Below are positions 1-6,944 of a DNA stretch of 13,912 bases, piece by piece. Position 1 is the stretch's first letter, and the number at the start of each line of letters is the position of its first letter. The stretch is from Baffinella frigidus (lineage: Eukaryota; Cryptophyceae; Cryptomonadales; Baffinellaceae): assembly GCA_026770585.1 (NCBI GenBank), contig MU646462.1:351774-365685 (forward strand), read 5' to 3'. Below the pieces are notes generated by a model. The model did no database searches. It saw only the letters and a program-made list of their open reading frames with translations, and had not been told where the DNA came from. Both the position numbers and the translations under genes were made by a program.

Positions 1-150
1 ACTCTACAACATATACAATAGATGTATACACTCTACAACTTACACAGTAGAAGATCTATAACTTATAACCACAATATAAATACAATGTTATATATATTTA
101 TATCATATATATATATATGTATGTATAATAACCACACACCCCGACACAGG
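1..150. other. AT-rich segment with TA microsatellite
   Basis: This stretch is AT-rich and holds a short direct repeat, ACTCTACAAC at 1-10 and 30-39. A run of TA/TATA-type microsatellite lies at about 88-120. I see no gene. The base composition differs sharply from the GC-rich material that follows. Confidence 0.7.
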
Positions 151-167
151 ATGCGGCTGATCGGCTG

Positions 168-240
168 ATCGGGCAAGTGCGCTGGAACCTCTCGTCCCTC
201 CCCCCCGCCAACCCCGACGCCTCGCTCCAGCCGAGCGCCC
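168..240. repeat. Subtelomeric GC-rich module, copy 1
   Basis: A segment beginning GATCGGGCAAGTGCGCTGG at 168-203 recurs almost unchanged at 522-557. The adjoining GACGCCTCGCTCCAGCCGAG segment at about 215-240 recurs in variant form at 361-390 and 804-835. In two of the three places it leads directly into telomere-like repeats. This is a modular subtelomeric repeat, not a gene. Confidence 0.7.
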
Positions 241-362
241 AGGTTCACCCTAAACCCTAGACCCCAAACCCCAAACCCCAAACCCCAAACCCCAAACCCC
301 AAACCTAGCTAGACCCCAAACCCCAAACCTTAAACCCGAAAACCGAAACCCCAAACCCTAAG
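240..362. repeat. Telomere-like array, C-rich strand on plus
   Basis: Seven-base units CCCTAAA and CCCCAAA, with a homogeneous CCCCAAA run at about 268-305, and degenerate units after it. TTTAGGG is the Arabidopsis-type telomere repeat also used by many algae; TTTGGGG is a variant unit. The degeneracy and embedding in other sequence indicate an interstitial or subtelomeric array, not a chromosome end. Confidence 0.85.
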
Positions 363-575
363 GCGCCTCGCTCCAGCCGAGTGCGCAGGATCGCCGTAAG
401 CCCTTCGGGTTTCTGGGGGTTCGGAAAGAGAGGAAGAGAGAGGTTCGAACAGGATCTATCTGGCGGTTTATGGATTAGGGGTTTTAAGGTTGAGGGGTTA
501 GGGGCTGAGACGAACGCAAGATCGGGCAAGTGCGCTGGAACCTCTCGTCCCTCCCCTCCGCCCCTCCCGACACTT
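361..575. repeat. Subtelomeric modules, copies 2 and linked segment
   Basis: 361-390 is a second copy of the CGCCTCGCTCCAGCCGAG module. 522-557 is the second copy of the GATCGGGCAAGTGCGCTGG module. The DNA between (391-521) has no recognisable gene; open frames here run through repeat sequence and resemble nothing known. Confidence 0.6.
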
Positions 576-675
576 GTTAGACACACCCCAGCGAGTGTTG
601 GACACACCCGGGTGAGTGTTAGACACACCCGAGCGAGTGTTAGACACACCCGAGCGAGTGTTAGACACACCCGGT
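575..675. repeat. 21-bp minisatellite (GTGTTAGACACACCC units)
   Basis: About four to five units of a 21-bp repeat built on GTGTTAGACACACCC followed by a variable hexamer such as GAGCGA or GGGTGA. GTGTTAGACACAC is partly self-complementary. The same units recur inside the larger repeat at 1320-1724, so this is an isolated relative of that array. Frames across it encode seven-residue repeats only because 21 is a multiple of three. Confidence 0.85.
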
Positions 676-720
676 TGGTTTCGGGTTTCGGGTTTGCCAG
701 GTTCGTCCACTTCTCTTGTT

Positions 721-746
721 CGTCGTCGTCTTCTTCTTCTTCTTCG
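721..746. repeat. TTC/CGT trinucleotide microsatellite
   Basis: CGTCGTCGTC followed by TTCTTC units. Simple repeat. Confidence 0.75.
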
Positions 747-803
747 TTGGCACCATCCTGCCTTCAGTTAAGTGCGTCTTTCCTCTCTCATCCCCGCTCC
801 TCC

Positions 804-835
804 CGACGCCTCTCGCTGCAGCCGAGCGCCCAGGT
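804..835. repeat. Subtelomeric GC-rich module, copy 3
   Basis: Diverged copy of the GACGCC-CTCGCT-CAGCCGAGCGCC module seen at 215-240 and 361-390, again joined directly to telomere-like repeats downstream. Confidence 0.6.
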
Positions 836-837
836 CC

Positions 838-945
838 GTCTTAAACCCTACACCCTTAAATCTAAACCCGAACCCCGAAACCCTAACGCATAAACCCAAA
901 ACCCAAAACCTGAAACCCGACACCCGAAACCTTACGGTTTAGGGC
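838..945. repeat. Degenerate telomere-like array (C-rich on plus)
   Basis: Degenerate CCCTAAA, CCCGAAA and CCCAAAA units. It ends at a small inverted junction, CCTTACGGTTTAGGG, where the strand of the repeat flips. Confidence 0.8.
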
Positions 946-955
946 TCGAGGACCT

Positions 956-1018
956 TGGAGTTTGGGGTTTGGGGTTTGAAGTTTGGGGTTTGGGGTTTGG
1001 GGATTAGGGTTTGGGGTA
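956..1018. repeat. Telomere-like array (G-rich on plus)
   Basis: TTTGGGG units with one TTAGGG variant, oriented opposite to the arrays on both sides (838-945 and 1020-1255). The three arrays together form inverted junctions that could fold back. Confidence 0.85.
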
Positions 1019-1019
1019 T

Positions 1020-1255
1020 AGCCCTAAACCTGAAACCGTCTGGCGCGCGTAGGGTTGGTACCCTAAACCCCAAAACGTAAACCCTAAACCCTAAACCCCA
1101 AGCTCCAAACCACAAACTACAAACCCCAAACCCTGGACCGCAGGGGTGGTAAACCCTAAAACCTAAAACCTAAACCCTAAAGCACAAACCCTAAACCCCA
1201 AACCCCAAACTCCAAACCACAATCTCCAAACCACAAACCACAAACCCTACACCCT
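1020..1255. repeat. Degenerate telomere-like array (C-rich on plus)
   Basis: CCCTAAA, CCCCAAA, CTCCAAA and CACAAA variants. It is interrupted at 1140 by GCAGGGGTGGT, the same junction sequence that begins every unit of the downstream 155-bp repeat. Confidence 0.8.
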
Positions 1256-1260
1256 CACGT

Positions 1261-1802
1261 GCAGGGGTGGTACGACCTCTACCACCAAGGCTCGCTCGTC
1301 ACGTCCCCCTCAGGTTCCTCGACACACCCCGGCCCCCTGTTAGACACACCCGGCCGACTGTTAGACACACCCGGGTGAGTGTTAGACACACCCGAGCGAA
1401 TGTTAGACACACCTGCAGGGGTGGTAACGACCACTACCACCAAGGCTCGCTCGTCACGTCCCCCTCAGGTTCATCGACACACCCCGGCCCCCTGTTAGAC
1501 ACACCCGGCCGACTGTTAGACACACCCGGGTGAGTGTTAGACACACCCGAGCGAATGTTAGACACACCTGCAGGGGTGGTAACGACCACTACCACCAAGG
1601 CTCGCTCGTCACGTCCCCCTCAGGTTCATCGACACACCCCGGCCCCCTGTTAGACACACCCGGGCGAGTGTTAGACACACCTTGGTGAGTGTTGGGCACA
1701 CCCGAGCGAGTGTTAGACACACCTGCAGGGGTGGTACGACCTCTACCATCAAGGCTCGCTCGTCACGTGCCCCTCAGCTTCCTCGACACACCCCGGCCCC
1801 TC
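1261..1802. repeat. Higher-order tandem repeat, about 155-bp units
   Basis: Four units start at the junction GCAGGGGTGGT: 1261-1414, 1415-1569, 1570-1724 and a truncated 1725-1802. Each unit has a unique-looking half (CTACCACCAAGGCTCGCTCG, then CACGTCCCCCTCAGGTT) and a half made of 21-bp GTTAGACACACCC subunits. Units differ by a few substitutions and one inserted A. The subunit hexamers (GGCCGA, GGGTGA, GAGCGA) keep the same order in units 1 and 2, so the whole 155-bp block was duplicated after the 21-bp subunits had diverged. Unit 3 has a different hexamer order. Open frames across it are repeat artefacts. Confidence 0.9.
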
Positions 1803-2212
1803 CCTTCAGTCATTCAGAGCAATATGCAGAGAAGTTGGCCCCATAAATCATACAAAAATGGCAAACGTGGACGGTTTTGGTGAAAAACTATCGATATGTA
1901 CCATTGTTGGGGGGTTTTCGCGGCGAAAACTAATTTTTGGGTCACGTCCCCCTCAGGTTCCTCGCCATTCCCAGCCCCTCCCTTTCTTCCAGCCCTGTCT
2001 CAGCCTATTTGGTCTCACCACATAGGTGAGGCCGGGCTCCCTTTGGCTCCAAAGTTGGCAGATGTGTACCACAGACCCAGAATCCATCGTCTGGCCCCCT
2101 ATCTTTCAGGCGGGAGACAATCTGCAATGCCACCTGCCTGCCGAATAAACCCTGCAACCAAACCCTAAAGCCATGCGTCTAACCCCAGAAGCCCTATTTC
2201 AGCTCTGTCGCG
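1803..2212. other. Low-repeat DNA without a recognisable gene
   Basis: Mostly unique sequence. A fragment CACGTCCCCCTCAGGTTCCT at about 1943 is homologous to the 155-bp repeat, so this segment once adjoined it. A perfect 8-bp-stem hairpin, GTTTTCGC/GCGAAAAC, lies near 1914-1930. A 90-residue frame at 1896-2168 has no recognisable domain and I do not call it a gene. Confidence 0.5.
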
Positions 2213-2289
2213 TTTTTCTCCCCCTCGCCATTCTCAACCCCTGAACCTGCTGTGGGTTCGGGGATTGAGAATGGCGAGGGGGAGAAAAA
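2213..2289. repeat. Inverted repeat, 35-bp arms
   Basis: Left arm 2213-2247 and right arm 2255-2289 are complementary with two mismatches in 35 and are separated by 7 bases. Arms end in TTTTTCTCCCC and GGGGAGAAAAA. It is followed by a G10 run. No target duplication is evident. Confidence 0.85.
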
Positions 2290-2519
2290 TGGGGGGGGGG
2301 GTTGTACCGGAGAGGGCTGGAACAAGTAAAATTGAACGAAACTACTCTTAAAATTATTACCTCATGGTCTACCGTGTGTTCCCTCTATCCCTAATCCCCA
2401 ACCCCCACCCCAGGCGTCGCAGGACTCCACCTACGCTTCCGCCTCTGCTGCCCCCCCTCCTCCTCCTCCGCCGCCCCCCCACCCTCAGCAGGTGGTGTGT
2501 GGGGGGGGGGGGATGGGGG

Positions 2520-2890
2520 CGCTCCCTCCTCCCCGCCGCCGCACCCCCCCGCCGCCGCGGCCGATTCGGTACTCGCCTCCCGCTGTTTCTTTACAGATTT
2601 TGTCCGTAGGATGAAGTAAAATGTGTTGTCTGTAGTTCCCTTTCCAGCCGCCTCCCCCTCCCCGCCGCCGCACCCCCCCGCCTCCGCGGCCGATTCGGTA
2701 CTCGCCCCCAGTTCCTCTACGTTGTCTATTTTTATCTGTCCGTTTCTTGGGAACGGTTGGGGCAAGGGGGGCTCCGTTTGCGGCGCGTGCGCAGTTGGTC
2801 TCAAGCTGAGATCTCTCAAACGCTTCTGGCCGCCACCCCCCCCCCGCCGCCGCGCCCCCCCGCCGCCGCGGCCTGTTCGGTACCTTCCAC
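2520..2890. repeat. Duplicated C/G-rich modules with CGATTCGGTA
   Basis: A CCGCCGC-rich tract followed by GGCCGATTCGGTACTCGCC occurs at 2527-2577 and, 129 bp later, at 2656-2706. Related forms (GGCCTGTTCGGTA) are at 2834-2882 and 3117-3147, and another (GGCCGATTCGGTACCCGCC) is at 3842-3862. After several copies comes CTGTTTCTTTACAG or CTGTTTGGTTACAG, which resembles a eukaryotic 3' splice acceptor, but no exon can be supported. Proline- and glycine-rich frames here come from the CCG tracts. Confidence 0.7.
2796..2885. repeat. Direct repeat with TTGGTCTCAAGCTGAG, copy 1
   Basis: TTGGTCTCAAGCTGAG plus the following CTCTCAAACGC, TCTGGCCGCC and CCG tract recur at 3074-3147. The copy here continues past GTTCGGTA into CCTTCCAC, whereas the second is interrupted exactly there by the foldback at 3144-3358. 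Confidence 0.75.
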
Positions 2891-2909
2891 TGTTTGGTTA
2901 CAGATTTAA

Positions 2910-3069
2910 TGGGGTAACGGCCTGAAAATGGGGTAGTTAGGCCTACGGCATTGCCTAGGACCTCCTACCGTAGCCCGAGACTTTTTGACCCTAGGATCCC
3001 TCGGCCTACGGTAGGAGGTCCTAGGCAATGCCGTATGCCTAACTACCCCATTTTCAGGCCGTTAGCCTA
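2910..3069. mobile_element. Foldback element, GGGTAACG-end family, copy 1
   Basis: An almost complete palindrome of 160 bp. The left arm (about 2912-2979) reads GGGTAACGGCCTGAAAATGG and onward; the right arm (about 3000-3067) is its inverse. The arms are about 68 bp with few mismatches and a short centre near 2980-2999. Right flank TA; left flank TG where copy 2 (7391-7552) has TA, so a TA target with one mutated base is likely. No coding capacity. Central motifs CCTAGGACC and CCTACGGTAGG are shared with other foldback families in the window. Confidence 0.8.
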
Positions 3070-3073
3070 TGAA

Positions 3074-3147
3074 GTTGGTCTCAAGCTGAGCTCTCTCAAA
3101 CGCGTCTGGCCGCCTCCCCCCCCCCCGCCGCCGCGGCCTGTTCGGTA
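3074..3147. repeat. Direct repeat with TTGGTCTCAAGCTGAG, copy 2
   Basis: Second copy of 2796-2885. It is cut at GTTCGGTA by the adjacent foldback, so copy 1 serves as a partial empty-site reference for that insertion. Confidence 0.75.
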
Positions 3148-3358
3148 GAGCGGGTCTCTGATTAGTTGACACGATTCGGACCTCGAAACGCAAATTAGCA
3201 ACGAACAAAATGAGTCAACTTGTGTAGTAAATTTCATTGGAATGAAGATTCTTTTTTTTACGCAATGAAATTTACTACACACGTTGACTCATTTTGTTCG
3301 TTGCTGATTTGCTTTTCGAGGTCCGAATCGTGTCAACTAATCAGAGACCCGCTCTACC
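3144..3358. mobile_element. Foldback element with 96-bp arms
   Basis: Left arm 3144-3239 and right arm 3263-3358 are complementary over 96 bp with only three mismatches; the loop is 23 bases. If the TA inside GGTA/TACC is the target, the element proper starts GAGCGGGTCTC and is flanked by TA. The paralogous segment at 2869-2890 reads TTCGGTACC without the element, consistent with TA insertion. Frames on both strands yield near-identical peptides (KFTT..VDSFCSLLIC) solely because the arms mirror each other. If transcribed it would make a long, nearly perfect RNA hairpin. Confidence 0.85.
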
Positions 3359-3513
3359 ACTCGAGAATGCTAGAGGGGCCTATTTACATGTGGGGTTGTA
3401 GATATTTGTACCAGGATAAGGTATTCCAACTTCGTGACTGGCCAATATTCGGCTAGTAACGTGACCAATCAACATTTACCGGAGTCGCTCTGCCTTCCAC
3501 TGTTTGGTTGCAC

Positions 3514-3571
3514 ATTGTATCCGTAGGATTGTTACCCGTAGGTGCCTTTCCTGGGAATGAGTGGAACGAGG
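3514..3571. repeat. 58-bp direct repeat flanking a half foldback, copy 1
   Basis: ATTGTATCCGTAGGATTG and onward, 58 bp, recurs at 3647-3704 with one substitution (CCCGTAGG here, CCCGCAGG there). The 75 bp between the copies is one arm of the GGGTAACG-end foldback. Confidence 0.85.
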
Positions 3572-3573
3572 TC

Positions 3574-3642
3574 TCGGCCTACGGTAGGAGGTCCTAGGCA
3601 ATGCCGTAGGCCTAACTACCCCATTTTCAGGCCGTTACCCTA
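3574..3642. mobile_element. Solo half of GGGTAACG-end foldback
   Basis: Only the right arm of the family is present: it begins in the element centre (TCTCGGCCTACGG, matching 3000-3010) and ends GGCCGTTACCC then TA. It is one arm of the 2910-3069 type with the other arm absent. Its outer end GTTACCC corresponds to the left end of copies 1 and 2 rather than to their GTTAGCC right end. Confidence 0.8.
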
Positions 3643-3646
3643 TTAG

Positions 3647-3704
3647 ATTGTATCCGTAGGATTGTTACCCGCAGGTGCCTTTCCTGGGAATGAGTGGAAC
3701 GAGG
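3647..3704. repeat. 58-bp direct repeat flanking a half foldback, copy 2
   Basis: Second copy of 3514-3571. Far longer than a normal transposon target duplication, so local duplication or repair is more likely than classical insertion. Confidence 0.85.
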
Positions 3705-3751
3705 GCCTCCTGTAGCGAAGCGCGCAGTTCTCACTTCGAGACCTGGTCGAG

Positions 3752-3829
3752 ACCACTTTTGAGAAGTGTTCAACACCACTTTTGAGAAGTGTTCAACACC
3801 ACTTTTGAGAAGTGGTCAACACCACTTTT
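3752..3829. repeat. 23-bp tandem repeat, 3.4 units
   Basis: Units at 3752-3774, 3775-3797, 3798-3820 and a 9-base remainder. The unit ACCACTTTTGAGAAGTGTTC is itself an imperfect hairpin; the third unit, with AAGTGGT, restores perfect ACCACTT/AAGTGGT pairing. Confidence 0.9.
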
Positions 3830-3871
3830 GCCCCGCCCCCGCGGCCGATTCGGTACCCGCCTCCAACGCCC

Positions 3872-4045
3872 CAAACCCTGAGCCCCAACCCCTAAACACT
3901 AAACCCTAAACCCTAAACCCTAAACCCCAAACCCTGAACCCCAAACCCTAAACCCTGAACCCTAAACCCCAAACCCCAAACCCCAAACCCCAAACCCCAA
4001 ACCCCAAACCCAACCCCCCAAATCCCCCAAACCCCAAACCCCAGG
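3872..4045. repeat. Telomere-like array (C-rich on plus)
   Basis: CCCTAAA changing to a homogeneous CCCCAAA block at about 3966-4012, with a small phase break. Minus-strand frames read GFGVWGL repeats, which is simply TTTGGGG translated. Confidence 0.9.
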
Positions 4046-4100
4046 GCGCCTCGCGGTGGGGGGACGTTCCGGGGAACTCCGATCTGCGTCTCCACGTCCC

Positions 4101-4190
4101 CGCAAACACGCACCCCTTGGGGGACGCGGCTGCAAACACGCACCGCTTGGGGGATGCGACCGCAAACACGCACCGATTCGAGGACGCGGC
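4101..4190. repeat. 30-bp tandem repeat, three units
   Basis: Units at 4101-4130, 4131-4160 and 4161-4190 begin with C or T then GCAAACACGCACC. The third is more diverged. Because 30 is a multiple of three, frames on both strands show ten-residue repeats; nothing else supports coding. Confidence 0.85.
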
Positions 4191-4230
4191 GCGGGTGTCG
4201 CGTCCGAGGCTGGACCAGACGGGGCGGTCA

Positions 4231-4726
4231 ACCCTAAACTCTAAACCCTAAAACACAAACCCTACACCCTAAACCCTAAACCCTAAACCCCAAACCCTAA
4301 ATCCTAAATCCCAAACCCTGAACCCTAAACCCTAAATCCTAAATCCCAAACTCCACACCCTAAACCCCAAACCCCAAACCCTAAACCCTAAATCCTAAAT
4401 CCCAAACCATAAACCCTCAACCCTAACCCCACCAAACACTAAACCCTAAATCCTAAATTCCAAACCCTAAACCCTAAACCCCAAACCCCAAACCCCAAAC
4501 CCCAAACCCTAAATCCTAAATCCCAAACCCTAAACCCTAAACCCTAAACCCTAAACCCTAAACCCTAACCCCACCAAACCCTAAACACCAAACACCAAAC
4601 ACCAAACACCAAACACCAAACACCAAACCCCAAACCCCAAACCCCAAACCCCAAACCCCAAACCCCAAACCCCAAACCCCAAACCCCCAACCCCACAAAC
4701 CCCAAACCCCAAACCCCAAACCAGGT
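4231..4726. repeat. Long telomere-like array with higher-order variants
   Basis: The longest array in the window. CCCTAAA dominates to about 4570, CACCAAA runs from 4586 to 4626, and CCCCAAA from about 4622 to 4725. A composite motif ATCCTAAATCCC recurs at 4301, 4336, 4392, 4450 (as ATCCTAAATTCC) and 4513, spaced in approximate multiples of seven, so blocks of several units were duplicated together. The repeat strand is C-rich on plus, as at a left chromosome end, but the array is degenerate and followed by non-telomeric DNA. Confidence 0.92.
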
Positions 4727-4797
4727 ATCCGTCGTACAAACCGCTCCCCGAAACCCTCGGGGACGACCACGCAGGGCTTATCGGGGAGGCATTTCAG

Positions 4798-4843
4798 GTG
4801 CGTTCTTGGAGCCATTAGTGCGTTCTTGGAGCCGTTTGTCCAC
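4798..4843. repeat. Tandem GTGCGTTCTTGGAGCC, left half of distant inverted pair
   Basis: GTGCGTTCTTGGAGCC occurs twice in a row and is followed by GTTTGTCCAC. The same 45-bp arrangement appears inverted at 5475-5518. The 630 bp between the two could be a larger inverted-repeat unit. Confidence 0.8.
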
Positions 4844-4947
4844 TTTTGGCCGAGAGGGATTTCGTCGCGTTTCTCCATAGAGTATATCTCATGTTTCGGT
4901 GGGGCTTGGAGCCATTCTGTATATTTAGAAGATTGAAAACTCTTCGA

Positions 4948-5115
4948 GGTGCCTTGCTCGGATAGCGAGGGGGCAAATGGACCGGGTATTTTTTGCCTTC
5001 AGCTCCCATCGGGAGCTGAAGCCCAGTACTAACTGGACGCGACTGGTACCAAATTTTGGATTCGTACCCGAATTAAAAAGATCCGTTCGCCCCCTCGCTA
5101 TCCGACCAAGGTACC
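4948..5115. repeat. Inverted repeat with 36-bp arms and nested hairpin
   Basis: Arms 4948-4983 and 5080-5115 pair with five mismatches in 36, centred on CGGATAGCGAGGGGGC. Inside is a perfect 11-bp stem, CTTCAGCTCCC with GGGAGCTGAAG at 4997-5021 and a 3-base loop. The layout resembles a miniature element, but I find no target duplication. Confidence 0.75.
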
Positions 5116-5474
5116 AGCAATCGTCAAATCGTTTAGATGGACAGTTTCTGAGATAGAATCCATGAGGGAGCCCGATGAGATTTCCCCGAAACCCTTCAAT
5201 TAACTTTGGAAAACCGAAAATTGACTTTTGAATACGCCCCCCCTCCGCACAGAGGAGCGGCGACGCGGGCGCGATCAAAAGTCAACAGTTGACCTATTCC
5301 CACGCGTCGCAAGTTGACTTTCACTACGCGCCGGTTGACTTTCACTGCGCGCCACCCGCGGGCTCGTCGGGGCGTGGCGAAACTTTCTTTCTTTCCCACG
5401 GGCCCGCCTCGGGGTTTGACGGGCCCGCCTCGGGGGCGTACGCGAAGGCTGCTGGGGCCCCCAACGGCTGCCAC
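5116..5474. other. GC-rich segment with TTGAC clusters
   Basis: No convincing gene. At least six TTGAC cores on either strand lie between 5220 and 5421. A 19-bp direct repeat, TTGACTTTCACTACGCGCC, is at 5314-5332 and 5335-5353 with one change. Overlapping open frames on both strands at 5289-5716 are expected from the GC richness and show no recognisable domain. TTGAC is the WRKY W-box core in plants, but binding here is speculation. Confidence 0.4.
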
Positions 5475-5518
5475 GTGGACAAACGGCTCCAAGAACGCAC
5501 CAATGGCTCCAACAACGC
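5475..5518. repeat. Right half of distant inverted pair
   Basis: Inverse of 4798-4843: GTGGACAAACGGCTCCAAG, then a second GGCTCCAAC unit. It differs from the left half by a few bases. Confidence 0.8.
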
Positions 5519-5825
5519 CGCTGCAGTGGCGTCACTGTCCGCGCCCCTGTCCCGAGGGGACGCGGTCGTGTCCGTTGGAACGCAACGGTTTGGGGATGGG
5601 GAAGCGTTCGCGTCCGCGAATCGCGCGGCGCGTCCGGACGTGCAGTCGTCCCAGGAGGTTCGGAGCTTTTGAGGCTGTGGCAACTTAAGGGATCTACATG
5701 TACTTAAGAGACGCACGTGTGGGTGAAGGGTGTGGGTAATTACCCTAGACTCGCAGGTTATGAGTCTAGGATGACCTAAGGGATCTACTTAAGTAGATAA
5801 GGGATCTAAGAGATCTTTTCTAAGA
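5519..5825. other. No gene seen; small palindromes
   Basis: Holds a hairpin CCTAGACTC/GAGTCTAGG at 5744-5770 and a perfect 16-bp palindrome ATCTACTTAAGTAGAT at 5783-5798. TAAGGGATCTA occurs at about 5687, 5778 and 5799. The first of these resembles the TATCCCTTAAG end of the foldbacks at 6945 and 7790 in reverse. Confidence 0.5.
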
Positions 5826-5946
5826 TACAGGGGTACCTCGCTCATAAGAAACCGCCCCCCCCTAGGACCCTACAGTAGGACCATGCCTAGGGTCCTAAGA
5901 TAGTCCTAGGGGGGGGGCGGTTTCTTATGAGCGAGGTACCCCTGTA
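5826..5946. mobile_element. CAGGGGTACC foldback (MITE-like), copy A
   Basis: Starts TA-CAGGGGTACCTCGC and ends GCGAGGTACCCCTG-TA, so both flanks carry TA. Arms pair through AAGAAACCG and a run of 8 C against 9 G, then CCTAGGACC near the centre. 121 bp including both TA. No protein-coding capacity: the arms translate as RGTSLIRNRPP on one strand and GGFLMSEVPL on the other, a signature that will recur wherever the element is annotated as protein. Confidence 0.9.
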
Positions 5947-6237
5947 GTTGACTGAAAAGGGATCGAGTGGAAATGGTCAAACGGCGCCAAGCCGTGACAT
6001 GTCCCCCAAGACTCGCCACGTGTTTCAGTAAACCTAACAAAAGGCAAGCCTGTCTCGAAGACACTACGCGGGAGAGCTACATGTCATTTTACGCCCTGCG
6101 TCCATCTATCATTTTCCCTTGAAATCGGCAAAAGTTGCCAGAAATGCCCACAAATAATTGACTTTGACGGAAAAGTAACCGCAAGATATGTTTGAAATGG
6201 CTCCAAGATCCCGCCTAGCTCTCCCCCGTAGCACGGT
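5947..6237. other. No gene or repeat recognised
   Basis: Mixed-composition DNA between two foldback elements. I see no long frame, tandem repeat or strong hairpin. Confidence 0.5.
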
Positions 6238-6405
6238 TGCTCCACACATCGGACTTCGAAGGGATTTTGAAAAAACCCTAAGCGATAAGACCTAGGACCC
6301 TACGGTAGGCAACCCGTAGGGACATTGGGAGTTTCCTACGGATAAGGTAACGGAAATTCGGGCACTGAGTGCCCGAAAATCCCTTCGTAGCCCGCTGTGT
6401 GGTGC
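6238..6405. mobile_element. Foldback-like element with CTACGAAGGGATTTT arms
   Basis: Arms 6238-6268 and 6376-6405 pair with about four mismatches over 31 bases. The interior carries CCTAGGACCCTACGGTAGG, the core shared with the CAGGGGTACC and TATCCC families, and a perfect hairpin CGGGCAC/GTGCCCG near 6359-6375. No clear target duplication; older than its neighbours judging from arm divergence. Confidence 0.65.
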
Positions 6406-6432
6406 AGCATTCAGAAAGGGGGGGTGAACGTG

Positions 6433-6554
6433 TACAGGGGTACCTCGCTCATAAGAAACCGCCCCCCACTAGGGCCCTACAGTAGGGGCATGCCTAGGGC
6501 CCTACGGTGGTCCTAGGGGGGGGGGGGGGTTCTTCTGAGCGAGGTACCCCTGCA
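6433..6554. mobile_element. CAGGGGTACC foldback, copy B
   Basis: Same family as 5826-5946. Flanks are TA on the left and CA on the right (one mutated base). Arms have diverged asymmetrically: six C on the left against fourteen G on the right, with the right arm losing part of CGGTTTC. Confidence 0.88.
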
Positions 6555-6624
6555 CATGGCGGAGCGGGAAAGGGTAGGCCCTTCAGAGAGTAACAGGTCG
6601 AAATTTTGGTTAATACGATGTTTT

Positions 6625-6744
6625 GAACCGAGCAATTCTCAAGTAGTGCCTCAAAAATGCCCCCCCTATTCAAAAATGCCCCCCTATTCATGGTCTAAAT
6701 CGGTCCATGCAATTTTGCATTGAACCGAGCAATTCTTAAGTAAT
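6625..6744. repeat. GAACCGAGCAATTCTCAAGTA direct repeat and short inverted repeat
   Basis: A 22-bp repeat GAACCGAGCAATTC(T/C)... is at 6625-6646 and 6722-6743. Between them ATGCCCCCCTATTCA is tandemly duplicated near 6656-6691, and AATCGGTCCATG pairs with CATGGACCGCTT across 6698-6758. A locally duplicated patch, no gene. Confidence 0.7.
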
Positions 6745-6762
6745 TCATGGACCGCTTTAATG

Positions 6763-6893
6763 TGGAAACACTTTTTATTTAAAAAACTGGATTTCGATGA
6801 AAATTACTACTCGTTTGCTTTAATATTACTAGTAAAAATTGTTCTGTGTTGCAAATTTCATTACCGAAGTTTTTTAAATTAAAAGTGTTTCCA
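6763..6893. mobile_element. AT-rich MITE-like element, TGGAAACAC ends
   Basis: Terminal inverted repeats of 26 bp at 6763-6788 and 6868-6893 (TGGAAACACTTTT...) differ at one base. Right flank TA, left flank TG, compatible with a TA target with one mutation. The interior is AT-rich and non-coding, unlike the GC-rich foldbacks nearby, so this is a separate family. Confidence 0.75.
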
Positions 6894-6944
6894 TATGAGA
6901 TTTGCGAAGCCTTTTGTTCCGTGGCGATTTCGACCATGAAGACC

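Noticed and set aside
63-302. Minus-strand frame reading GFGVWGLGF repeats
   Set aside because: It is TTTGGGG repeats translated; the same applies to frames at 3913-4231 and 4558-4878.
1261-1802. CRISPR array
   Set aside because: Units are contiguous and repetitive throughout, with no unique spacers, and the context is eukaryotic.
2391-2819. 142-residue Gly/Glu/Pro-rich frame
   Set aside because: It lies in duplicated CCG tracts and repeats with the DNA; no domain, and open frames exist on both strands.
3067-3456. Two opposing frames with nearly identical peptides
   Set aside because: The similarity arises because the 96-bp arms at 3144-3358 are inverse copies; it is not a gene pair.
240-4726. 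A true chromosome end
   Set aside because: Arrays are degenerate, interrupted and flanked by other DNA on both sides; they look interstitial or subtelomeric.
5289-5716. Four overlapping frames of about 86-127 residues
   Set aside because: Expected in a GC-rich segment; none has a recognisable motif and none extends beyond the GC-rich patch.
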